Under the pieces are notes generated by a model, which did no database searches, was not told the DNA's origin, and saw only the letters and a list, made by a program, of their open reading frames with translations. A stretch of 47,852 bases of DNA from CAVTZP01 sp963739245 (GTDB lineage: Bacteria > Chloroflexota > Dehalococcoidia > Dehalococcoidales > BS750m-G39): assembly GCA_963739245.1 (NCBI GenBank), contig CAVTZP010000006.1, positions 1 to 47,852 on the forward strand, given 5' to 3'. Made by a program: the position numbers and the translations under genes. Below are positions 1 to 6,816 of the stretch, in pieces (position 1 is the first letter of the stretch; each line of letters begins with the position of its first letter).

Positions 1-71
1 GGGTGGTCGGATTTGAACCGACGACCACCTGAACCCCATTCAGGTGCGCTACCAGACTGCGCTACACCCCG
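1..71 (-). tRNA. tRNA-Pro (anticodon GGG), 3' end cut off by the window edge
   Basis: Read on the minus strand from position 71, the sequence folds as a cloverleaf. It has a CGGGGTG acceptor 5' side, T8-A9, a GCGC D-stem, and an anticodon stem CCTGA/TCAGG enclosing the loop ATGGGGT, which gives anticodon GGG. The T-arm is GTCGG-TTCAAAT-CCGAC. The 3' acceptor strand runs off the window after CACCC, so about three bases (including the discriminator) and any CCA lie outside. Confidence 0.95.
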
Positions 72-84
72 AGTTGCTTTAATC

Positions 85-113
85 ATATTAGCATAATTTG
101 TTTCTTCGGGCAA
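85..113 (-). promoter_or_regulatory. Promoter of tRNA-Pro
   Basis: The minus strand shows TTGCCC (113-108), a 17-bp spacer and TAATAT (90-85). The expected transcription start falls a few bases before the tRNA 5' end at 71. The match to a housekeeping promoter is good but is based on motif alone. Confidence 0.6.
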
Positions 114-123
114 TAAAGCCTAT

Positions 124-152
124 TTGAAAAGATTGTGCTTTTGGGTTATAAA
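124..152 (+). promoter_or_regulatory. Promoter of the foldase gene
   Basis: TTGAAA (124-129), a 17-bp spacer and TATAAA (147-152) precede the start codon at 183. The promoter is divergent from the tRNA-Pro promoter, with the two cores only 11 bp apart. Confidence 0.6.
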
Positions 153-182
153 TATAGGGTATTAATCTTCGGAGGTTTAGAT

Positions 183-1450
183 TTGGCGAAGAAGAAGGCG
201 GAGAAACCCAAGCATGAGCTGACTAAGCGCCAGCTTTCCCGGTGGCAGCAGCAGAAGAGGAGGCAGCGCTTTATCCTCAGCTCAGGAATATTGGTTATTG
301 TTGCGGTGTTGGCCGTTGTCGGAATTGGGGTTTATAATCAGTGGTATACTCCCGAATATAAACCACTGCATGAAACGGTAATTGAGGTAAATGATACTAA
401 GTTTGATATGAATTATTACATAAAGATGCTCAAGTTCTATGAGCGGGGCAGTCTGAGCAGCAGTTGGCGATCTGGCTGATGAGGTGGTCACAGCCATTGA
501 GCAAAATGAGCTGGTAAGGCAGGAGGCGATGAAATTGGGTTTTAGTGTTAGCGATGAGGAGGTTGACAAGAAGCTTAATAGTTATGACCCGCCACTAAGT
601 AAAGACTATCGGGATGTGGTTAGAGCACAAATGCTAGTGAGCAAATTGAGTGAAGAGTATTTTGACCAGCAGGTGCCAACTTACGCTGAGCAGAGGCATA
701 TCATGGCGATGTTCCTGGAGAGTGAGAGCCAGGCAAACGAGGTCAGAGCCAGGCTTGAGGCGGGTGAGGATTTTACTCAGCTGGCTGGCGAGCTTTCCCT
801 GGATACTACTTCTAAGGAAAAGAAGGGCGACCTTGGCTGGCACCCTGAAGGTGTTTTGACTTTAACGTTAGGGACTTCTTTAGTTGATGAGTATGCCTTT
901 AGCGCTGAAGCCGGGGCATTAAGCCAGCCAATTCTTGATGAGACCAAAACCAAGACGGTGGGCTACTGGCTGATTAAGGTCGTATCCCGGGATGAAGAGG
1001 CAAAAACGGCTCAGGTTAAGGTAATGCTTCTGGGTAGTGAGCAGGAGGCAAATGAGGTTAGAGCCAGGCTGGAGGCTGGGGAGGACTTTGCCACCTTGGC
1101 TAAGGAGCTCTCCCAGCATGCTGAGTTCTAAGGAGAAAGGTGGGGATTTTGAGGTGTCTCCGGATGCGATGAGTTCAGCGTTTAACGAGTTTGCTTTTAA
1201 ATCTGAGCTTGATGTGTTAAGCCAGCCAATACGTGATGATACGGTGAGCACTAAGGGGGGCTATTGGCTGGTGAAGGTTACCGAAGTGGATAATAATAGG
1301 CAGATTGGTGATGAGGACAGGAATTTGCTGAAGGCTGATGCTTTTAATAAGTGGGTTGAGGCATTAGTTAATGACCCTAATAACAAGGTTGTGAGTCATC
1401 TTGATGAAGGGAAGAAGTTGTGGGCAATTTCGCGTGTTCTTGGTGGCTAG
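183..1450 (+). pseudogene. Membrane-anchored parvulin-type peptidyl-prolyl isomerase (SurA/PpiC-like), broken by two frameshifts
   Basis: Three reading frames join into one protein. The first (183 to about 455) has a Lys/Arg-rich N-terminus and one membrane segment (FILSSGILVIVAVLAVVGIG). The second (about 457-1131) holds the SurA-like N-terminal helical region and a first rotamase-type domain (QRHIMAMFLES, then GDLGW). The third (about 1115-1450) holds most of a second, shorter rotamase-like unit and the C-terminus. The repeated phrase EVRARLEAGEDF marks the two PpiC-like units. The start chosen is TTG at 183, with GGAGG 8 nt upstream. Family members are extracytoplasmic foldases that assist secreted proteins. 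The protein would be about 420 residues if repaired. The frame changes lie near 451-475 and 1115-1135; they may be real decay or assembly errors. The protein sequence otherwise looks well preserved, so the damage is either recent or artefactual. Confidence 0.75.
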
Positions 1451-1473
1451 AATCAGATCGGGAGGTTTGAGTT

Positions 1474-2775
1474 GTGAAGAAGAAGAGCATCGGGGTGGGG
1501 TTAATGGGGCTGGGGGTTGTTGGTGGCGGGGTAGCTAGGGTTCTGATGAATAAGGCAGAGGTCTTGGCGGAGCAGGTGGGTTGCCCGCTTGTCCTGAAAA
1601 GGGTGAAGGTCTTAGAGGTGGACTTGGCCAAGCCTCTGGCAAGGGAGATAGGTCTCAAGCTTTTTACCACCGATGTTGATGAGTTTTTTAGCGAGCCTGG
1701 GGTGGATATAGTCGTTGAGGCTATCGGGGGTGAGAAACCAGCCCTGGATTACTTGAAACGGGCGATAACTGGCGGTAAGCATGTGGTTACCTCAAATAAG
1801 GAGGTTATCGCTAAGCACGGAGCAGAACTGTTTGCCCTGGCTCAGCGGCATGGGGTTGGAGTGCACTATGAGGCTAGTGCTGGTGGTGGTATCCCTCTAA
1901 TTGCCCCGTTTCAGCGTGACCTGGTAGCTAATAAGATAAGCGGTATTTATGCCATAATAAATGGGACCACCAATTATATTCTCACCCGGATGGCGAGAGA
2001 GGGCATTGATTTCCCTTCGGCGCTTAAGCGAGCCCAAGAGTTAGGCTACGCTGAGGCTGACCCAAGGAATGATATAGACGGCATAGATGCCACCTATAAA
2101 CTGGCTATCCTTGCCTCTTTAGCCTTTCATTATCAGGTTCAGCCCAAGGACATCCATTGTGAAGGCATTTCCCGAATGGATAGTCGTGACTTCAAGTATG
2201 CTCGGGAGCTGGGCTATGCCATAAAGCTGCTGGCTATAGGCAAACAGGGTGATAACTTGATTGAGGTGCGGGTTCACCCTGTTTTTATCCCCGAGGAGTC
2301 CCTCCTGGCTAAGGTTGATGGTGTCTATAATGCTATTCTGGTTGAAGGTGACCTTGTGGGCAGGGTGCTTTTCTACGGTGAGGGGGCTGGCGCCTTGCCG
2401 ACGAGCAGCGCAGTTGTCGCTGATGTGGTATCCGCCGCCCAGGATATCCTCAGTGGTGGGGGGAGTAGGGTAAGGTGGCGGCTGGAGCCGGGCAAAAAGA
2501 TTAAACCTATGGCTGAGCTTGAGACCAGATATTACCTGAGGCTGAATGTTGCTGACCAACCTGGGGTCTTGGCTCAGGTAGCTAAGGTTCTTGGTGGGCA
2601 TCTGATTAGTATTTCCTCAGTTATTCAGAAGGCGGCTGATGCTGCGGCTCAAGCGGCGGAGATTGTTATTATGACCCACCCGGCGAAAGAGGCAGCAGTG
2701 CAGCAGGCTCTCGGGGAGCTGGTACATCTGCCTGTGGTCAAGGCGATAAGTAACTTCATTCGGGTTGAGGCGTAG
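1474..2775 (+). CDS. hom: Homoserine dehydrogenase
   Basis: NAD(P)H-dependent reduction of aspartate semialdehyde to homoserine, the branch-point step toward threonine and methionine. The protein has 433 residues, a typical monofunctional length. The N-terminal Rossmann motif GLGVVGGGV is at about residues 12-20, the substrate/cofactor region contains VTSNKEVIA (about 109-117), and the catalytic domain has NGTTNYILT. A C-terminal ACT domain (about 350-433, YYLRLNVADQPGVLAQV) suggests allosteric control by threonine, as known for the family. The start is GTG at 1474 behind GGGAGGT. It lies 23 bp after the foldase gene and upstream of thrC, separated from it only by an unrecognised inserted gene. 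Confidence 0.96.
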   Translation: MKKKSIGVGLMGLGVVGGGVARVLMNKAEVLAEQVGCPLVLKRVKVLEVDLAKPLAREIGLKLFTTDVDEFFSEPGVDIVVEAIGGEKPALDYLKRAITGGKHVVTSNKEVIAKHGAELFALAQRHGVGVHYEASAGGGIPLIAPFQRDLVANKISGIYAIINGTTNYILTRMAREGIDFPSALKRAQELGYAEADPRNDIDGIDATYKLAILASLAFHYQVQPKDIHCEGISRMDSRDFKYARELGYAIKLLAIGKQGDNLIEVRVHPVFIPEESLLAKVDGVYNAILVEGDLVGRVLFYGEGAGALPTSSAVVADVVSAAQDILSGGGSRVRWRLEPGKKIKPMAELETRYYLRLNVADQPGVLAQVAKVLGGHLISISSVIQKAADAAAQAAEIVIMTHPAKEAAVQQALGELVHLPVVKAISNFIRVEA

Positions 2776-2856
2776 GGGGACGCCCCACCCGTTTTATATC
2801 TATTCCCACCCGCCGCCCTTAAGAGGAAGGGGTTACGCCCCCCAATAAAAGGGGGA
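2774..2856. repeat. GC-rich palindromic spacer, possibly a degenerate copy of the local repeat family
   Basis: The gap between hom and the next gene contains small inverted repeats (GGGGACGCCCC, GGGGTTACGCCCCCC, CCCC-N8-GGGG). The last of these is followed by AGAGGTAG just before the next start codon. It resembles, but is not a clear copy of, the repeats at 5975, 11196, 16093, 20217 and 25117. Assignment to that family is tentative. Confidence 0.35.
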
Positions 2857-2871
2857 AAAAGAGAGGTAGAG

Positions 2872-3576
2872 ATGCCGGAGTGGCTAATATCACTCATAAG
2901 TGTGGTTGTAGGTGCAGCAATCGGTGTAGGTGTGAGAGAACTCGTTCAATGGTGCAAACGCCCAAGATTAGAGATAGATTTTGATAAATTTCCGCGCGCC
3001 GACTGGAACGATTATGAAGCACAAGGCGAAGGTTATCACGGCAATCAAGCTGTTTATAAAGCAAAATTTTTACGGCTTGTCGTCACAAACAAAGGAAGAA
3101 GCCCTGCATTGAACTGTGAAGCAAGACTTATGCTAAAAACTAAGCTTGACGCATATATCAGCCTAGTGCACTGGACTAAAAGAGACCCAATATTATATAG
3201 AAGATTTGAAGATGGGAAGAAAGTGTTGGAGCTAGATAAAATCTTTGTGCCTATAGATATCAGTAGTAAAAATAGCGAGACATTGGATTTAATAAAGTTT
3301 CCATATTGGTTTTCTATCGCTCCAGACCCAGACGCAGACCATTCGCCAAAACGAGATACACAGTATATTTCTCTCGTAACCCCTTTGAACAATCTTATGC
3401 TATTTTCAGATGATGAATATTTTATTGAAGTAACGGTATATGCACACAACGCAAAAGCTACAAATTTCGAATTCTGTTGCAAGTGGGATGGCACAGTAGA
3501 AGGATTTGAAAAAGCGTTTACTAAGATTAAAGAGCAAAAGCCTGCCCAACCCATATTGAATAGGAGAATAAAATGA
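2872..3576 (+). CDS. Unrecognised membrane-anchored protein between hom and thrC
   Basis: This 234-residue protein matches no family I recognise. Residues about 4-22 (LISLISVVVGAAIGVGV) form one hydrophobic segment, followed by a basic stretch (CKRPRLE). The rest is hydrophilic and rich in predicted beta strand (FLRLVVTNKGRSPALNCEA), so it is probably a single-pass anchored domain. The start is ATG at 2872 with GAGAGG upstream. Its stop overlaps the thrC ATG in an ATGA, so it is translationally coupled to thrC. The coding sequence is visibly richer in A and T (many AAA, AAT, ATA codons) than hom and thrC on either side, which suggests acquisition by transfer. Function is unknown. Confidence 0.8.
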   Translation: MPEWLISLISVVVGAAIGVGVRELVQWCKRPRLEIDFDKFPRADWNDYEAQGEGYHGNQAVYKAKFLRLVVTNKGRSPALNCEARLMLKTKLDAYISLVHWTKRDPILYRRFEDGKKVLELDKIFVPIDISSKNSETLDLIKFPYWFSIAPDPDADHSPKRDTQYISLVTPLNNLMLFSDDEYFIEVTVYAHNAKATNFEFCCKWDGTVEGFEKAFTKIKEQKPAQPILNRRIK

Positions 3577-4622
3577 AGACTGGCGTTCTGCTTAAATATA
3601 AAGATTTTCTTCCCATCACGCCTAAAACGCCTGTATTTTCATTGGGCGAAGGCGATACCCCGCTGGTGAAGTGTGACCGATTGGCCGGTGAGGTTGGTTG
3701 CCGGGAACTGTATTTTAAGCTGGAGGGGTGTAATCCTACCGGTTCGTTTAAGGATAGGGGTATGGTGGTGGCGGTGGCTAAGGCAATAGAAGACGGTAGC
3801 CGGGCACTTATGTGTGCCTCTACTGGTAATACCAGCGCCTCAGCCGCTGCCTATGCTGCCTATTGCGGCGTTGACGCTATTATCGTTGTCCCCAAAGGGA
3901 AGATTGCCCTGGGTAAGATGGCTCAGGCTATCGTCTATCGGGCTAAAATCGTGGCTATTGATGGAAACTTCGACCAGGCTTTGAAAATAGTGCGGGGTCT
4001 GACCGAAAGGCATCCGATTACCCTGGTGAACTCACTTAACCCCCACCGCATAGAGGGGCAAAAGACGGCCGCCTTTGAGATTGTTGATAGCTTGGGTGAT
4101 GCCCCGGACTATCTCTTTATTCCCGTGGGCAATGCCGGCAATATTACCGCTTACTGGAAGGGTTTTGTGGAGTACCATCAGGCGGGCAGGGCAAAAAAGA
4201 AGCCTAAGATGATGGGTTTTCAGGCGGAGGGGGCTGCCCCTATTGTCCGCGGGCATGCTATTGAGAAGCCGGAGACGGTAGCCTCGGCAATAAGGATAGG
4301 CAACCCGGCGAGCTGGCAGAAGGCAGTGGCGGCTCGGGATGAGTCCGGTGGCGTTATTGATATGGTCAGTGACGAGGAGATTCTCGCCGCCCAGAGGCTT
4401 ATGGCAACCAGGGCGGGCGTCTTCGGCGAGCCGGCATCAGCCGCTTCTTTAGCCGGGCTTATCAAGCTTTCCCGTAAGATGGACTTCTCCCGAAGCCGGG
4501 TAGTCTGTGTGGTAACCGGGGCCGGACTTAAGGATACCGAGACGGCAGTAAAGGATGCTGAGCCCTTTCTTGAGCTCCCGGCTGATTTAGCTGCTGTGGA
4601 GAAGGCTCTAGGACTGGGTTAA
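3573..4622 (+). CDS. thrC: Threonine synthase
   Basis: PLP-dependent conversion of O-phosphohomoserine to threonine. The protein has 349 residues, matching the shorter class of threonine synthases. The PLP lysine is K60 in the motif NPTGSFKDRG. The phosphate-binding loop appears as PVGNAGNI (about 187-194). The C-terminal part has VVCVVTGAGLKD. The start is ATG at 3573, overlapping the stop of the preceding unknown gene by 4 nt. With hom upstream it forms the aspartate-to-threonine branch; a homoserine kinase gene is not in the window. Confidence 0.95.
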   Translation: MKTGVLLKYKDFLPITPKTPVFSLGEGDTPLVKCDRLAGEVGCRELYFKLEGCNPTGSFKDRGMVVAVAKAIEDGSRALMCASTGNTSASAAAYAAYCGVDAIIVVPKGKIALGKMAQAIVYRAKIVAIDGNFDQALKIVRGLTERHPITLVNSLNPHRIEGQKTAAFEIVDSLGDAPDYLFIPVGNAGNITAYWKGFVEYHQAGRAKKKPKMMGFQAEGAAPIVRGHAIEKPETVASAIRIGNPASWQKAVAARDESGGVIDMVSDEEILAAQRLMATRAGVFGEPASAASLAGLIKLSRKMDFSRSRVVCVVTGAGLKDTETAVKDAEPFLELPADLAAVEKALGLG

Positions 4623-4634
4623 AGGAGGGCTAGA

Positions 4635-5201
4635 GTGATTGATGAAAGCGGGATTAAGGCAGCGGTAGCTTCTATCATTAAGGCTATTGGGGAAAACCCC
4701 AAAAGGGAGGGGTTGAAGGACACGCCTAGTCGCGTGGCTGAGATGTACACTGAGCTCTTTGCTGGACTTGATATGGATCCCAGGCAGGAGTTAGTAGTGG
4801 GTTTCGAGGAGGGGCACCGCGAGATGGTAATCCTCAGGGATATACCCTTTTATTCTATGTGTGAGCATCACCTTTTGCCCTTCTATGGCGTGGTTCATGT
4901 CGGTTATATTCCTAATGCTACCGGGAGGGTTGTCGGGGGGAGCAAGCTGGCTCGGGTGGTGGAAATCTTTGCCAAGCGCCCTCAGATTCAGGAGAGGATG
5001 ACCAGCCAGATTGCTGATGCTATCACTGATGGGCTCAAGCCTGATGGGGTGGGGGTAATTGTCCAGGCTGAGCACCTGTGTATGATTATGCGGGGCATCA
5101 AAAAGCCAGGAAGCGCTATTGTTACCTCAGCCCTGAGGGGTACCTTCCGCCGCCGGGCAGAGACCAGGGCGGAATTTTTCTCTCTGCTTCAGGGTAAATA
5201 G
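4635..5201 (+). CDS. folE: GTP cyclohydrolase I
   Basis: Converts GTP to 7,8-dihydroneopterin triphosphate, the first step toward folate (and, in some bacteria, queuosine and tetrahydrobiopterin). The protein has 188 residues. The zinc ligands are visible as C76 and H79 in the SMCEHHLLPF motif and C149 in EHLCMIMRG. The start is GTG at 4635 behind AAGGAGG with 6 nt spacing. It lies 12 bp after thrC and is probably cotranscribed with it. The gene order has no obvious metabolic logic beyond operon packing. Confidence 0.97.
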   Translation: MIDESGIKAAVASIIKAIGENPKREGLKDTPSRVAEMYTELFAGLDMDPRQELVVGFEEGHREMVILRDIPFYSMCEHHLLPFYGVVHVGYIPNATGRVVGGSKLARVVEIFAKRPQIQERMTSQIADAITDGLKPDGVGVIVQAEHLCMIMRGIKKPGSAIVTSALRGTFRRRAETRAEFFSLLQGK

Positions 5202-5204
5202 CGG

Positions 5205-5348
5205 TTAATCTGAAGACGGGATTGGTCGGGGCTCCTGGATTTGCATTTCCTGACCGCAGCAGGTAGGCGTGCCCTCCCCGGCTTTAGTGCATAGTATTTC
5301 CGTGCCACATTTAGCACAGCGATATCTTTTCCCTAGTTGACTTGGCAT
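5205..5348 (-). CDS. Desulforedoxin-like small metal-binding protein (copy 1)
   Basis: A 47-residue protein starting with ATG at 5348 on the minus strand. It has YRCAKCGTE at residues 9-17 and TCCGQEM at 29-35. This C-X2-C ... C-C pattern is that of desulforedoxin and of the N-terminal FeS4 domain of desulfoferrodoxin, which hold one iron (or zinc) with four cysteines. The extra Cys at residue 20 is not part of the usual set. The ribosome-binding site is weak (GTAGGA). It is followed by folE in convergent orientation. It is a paralogue of the next gene upstream. The role is inferred to be a small redox or metal-binding protein. Confidence 0.8.
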   Translation of the reverse strand: MPSQLGKRYRCAKCGTEILCTKAGEGTPTCCGQEMQIQEPRPIPSSD

Positions 5349-5371
5349 TTTATAAAATCCTACAAACTAGT

Positions 5372-5494
5372 TTATTGTTTCTTTAACTCCATGGGTTGAC
5401 CACAGCAGTGGATTGTGCCTTCACCCCCGCGGGTAACGATAAACTCAGCGCCACATTTGGTACAACAGTATCTCTTGCCTATCTGGTTTGCCAT
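5372..5494 (-). CDS. Desulforedoxin-like small metal-binding protein (copy 2)
   Basis: A 40-residue protein with ATG at 5494 and GAGAGGCG upstream. The pattern is the same as in its neighbour: RYCCTKCGAEF (residues 8-18) and HCCGQPMEL (29-37), with the four-cysteine FeS4 layout of desulforedoxin. It shares the N-terminal pattern (QxGKRY) and the TxGGEGT-like linker with the copy at 5205-5348, so the two arose by tandem duplication. They are 23 bp apart and on the same strand, probably cotranscribed. No larger fusion partner such as superoxide reductase is present. Confidence 0.8.
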   Translation of the reverse strand: MANQIGKRYCCTKCGAEFIVTRGGEGTIHCCGQPMELKKQ

Positions 5495-5552
5495 TCTATA
5501 TCGCCTCTCTATGGTTTAGTTTACTGCCATTTAGTGCCGCTGTCAAAGCGTT

Positions 5553-5969
5553 CTACTCACCCATAATCTGGACTACGATTTGCCTTGACCTTGGTCTATT
5601 GTCAAAGTCTACCAGCACTATCTGTTGCCAGGTGCCCAGAGCCAGTTTCTTATCGCTGAACGGGATTACCAGCGACGCACCCAGAAGCGAGGCTCGGACA
5701 TGGGAATAGCCATTGCCCTCTCCCCAAGCGCTATCGTGCTTGTAGGGGATGTCCTTGGGGATATTTCGCTCCCACATATCCTTGAAGTCAGAGAGAAGTC
5801 CTGGTTCATATTCAATAGTGGATACGCTGGCAGTGGAGCCGGAGACAAAGAGGGTAACTATGCCATCGCTCATATCCGTCTGAGCTAACTGTTGTTCTAG
5901 CTGGGGCGTAATATCAATAATATCGCAATTGCCCTTGGTCTGGAGACCGATTTTTTTAGTGGTTACCAT
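5553..5969 (-). CDS. YjbQ family protein (UPF0047)
   Basis: A 138-residue protein with the full-length YjbQ fold signature: FVSGSTASVST (about 42-52, in place of the commoner TxHTTAxxxI), HVRASLLGASLVIPF (about 90-104) and the C-terminal LGTWQQIVLVDFDNRPRSR (about 111-129). Members of this family have been reported to have thiamine-phosphate synthase side activity in E. coli; the physiological role is unsettled. The start is ATG at 5969. Its ribosome-binding site, GGTGAGGT, lies inside the end of a palindromic repeat (5975-6050), which also separates it from pyrK. Confidence 0.9.
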   Translation of the reverse strand: MVTTKKIGLQTKGNCDIIDITPQLEQQLAQTDMSDGIVTLFVSGSTASVSTIEYEPGLLSDFKDMWERNIPKDIPYKHDSAWGEGNGYSHVRASLLGASLVIPFSDKKLALGTWQQIVLVDFDNRPRSRQIVVQIMGE

Positions 5970-5974
5970 AGCCT

Positions 5975-6050
5975 ACCTCACCCCCTTAATTCCCCTCTCC
6001 TTTGAGGGAGAGGGGAAAGATAATTTTGAAAGAGGGGCGAAGCCCCTCTT
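5975..6050. repeat. Palindromic intergenic repeat, truncated copy
   Basis: Starts with ACCTCACCCCCTTAAT, then has hairpin 1 (CCCTCTCC/GGGAGAGGG, 5992-6015) and hairpin 2 (AGAGGGGCGAAGCCCCTCT, 6031-6049). The third hairpin found in complete copies is missing. One end provides the ribosome-binding site of the YjbQ gene; the other end abuts pyrK, and the pyrK stop codon falls on its last bases. Confidence 0.8.
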
Positions 6051-6816
6051 AAACACCCCTAAGTTCCTCCCAGAGGATATCATCTAGGTCAAATATCGGG
6101 CCGTCCTTGCATACCTGCTTTAAGCCATTTTTTGTCTTTATGGTGCACCCGTAGCAGACGCCAAGCCCGCACCCCATCATTATCTCTAAAGAAATCTGAA
6201 CTGGCTTTTTCTTCAAGAGCTTCTGGGTAGCCATAGTCTGGTACATTGAGGTCGGTCCACAGGTAAAAACCTGGTCTGCCCAGTCAATATAGTCTGGCAG
6301 GAGGTCAGTTATCATACCCATTTTGCCGGCACTTCCGTCTTCGGTGGCAATGATAAGCTCGATTCCAGAGGGCAAGAGGCGTTGCGGGTAAAGTTGACTA
6401 GCAGTTTGTGCCCCTAAGAGTAACGTTGCCGAGCACCCCAGTTTTGGGGCTTGCTGAGCCAGGAAGACCAGTGGGGCAACACCAATGCCCCCCGCCACCA
6501 GCAGCAGGTTTTTGGAATCTGGGTAAATCGTGTAGCCATTGCCCAGTGGCCCAAGCAGGTCAAGATTGTCACCGGCTTGGCGTTGAGACAGCCAGCGCGT
6601 GCCCCTCCCCACCACCTTGAATAGTAAGGCAAGCCTGTTCCCCTCTAGCTGATGGAGGCTAAACGGGCGGCGTAGCAGGGTATCTTCACCGCAGTGAACC
6701 ATGACAAACTGCCCTGGCTTGGCTGATTGAGCAATCTCAGGGGATTCAAACCAGACCAGACTAACTCCAGGCATAACTAATGTTTGAGAAATGGCTTGGC
6801 ACCAAACTTGCTTCAA
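6049..6816 (-). CDS. pyrK: Dihydroorotate dehydrogenase electron-transfer subunit
   Basis: FAD and [2Fe-2S] subunit that passes electrons from the FMN subunit PyrD to NAD+. The protein has 255 residues. The FAD-binding domain includes RRPFSLH (about 50-56), the NAD-binding part has VAGGIGVAPL (about 107-116), and the C-terminal iron-sulfur loop has CGLGVCYGCT (about 216-225) and a last cysteine in QVCKDGPIF. The start ATG overlaps the carB stop in an ATGA. It is the last gene of the pyr operon. PyrD, its usual partner, is not next to it or elsewhere in the window. Confidence 0.94.
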   Translation of the reverse strand: MKQVWCQAISQTLVMPGVSLVWFESPEIAQSAKPGQFVMVHCGEDTLLRRPFSLHQLEGNRLALLFKVVGRGTRWLSQRQAGDNLDLLGPLGNGYTIYPDSKNLLLVAGGIGVAPLVFLAQQAPKLGCSATLLLGAQTASQLYPQRLLPSGIELIIATEDGSAGKMGMITDLLPDYIDWADQVFTCGPTSMYQTMATQKLLKKKPVQISLEIMMGCGLGVCYGCTIKTKNGLKQVCKDGPIFDLDDILWEELRGV

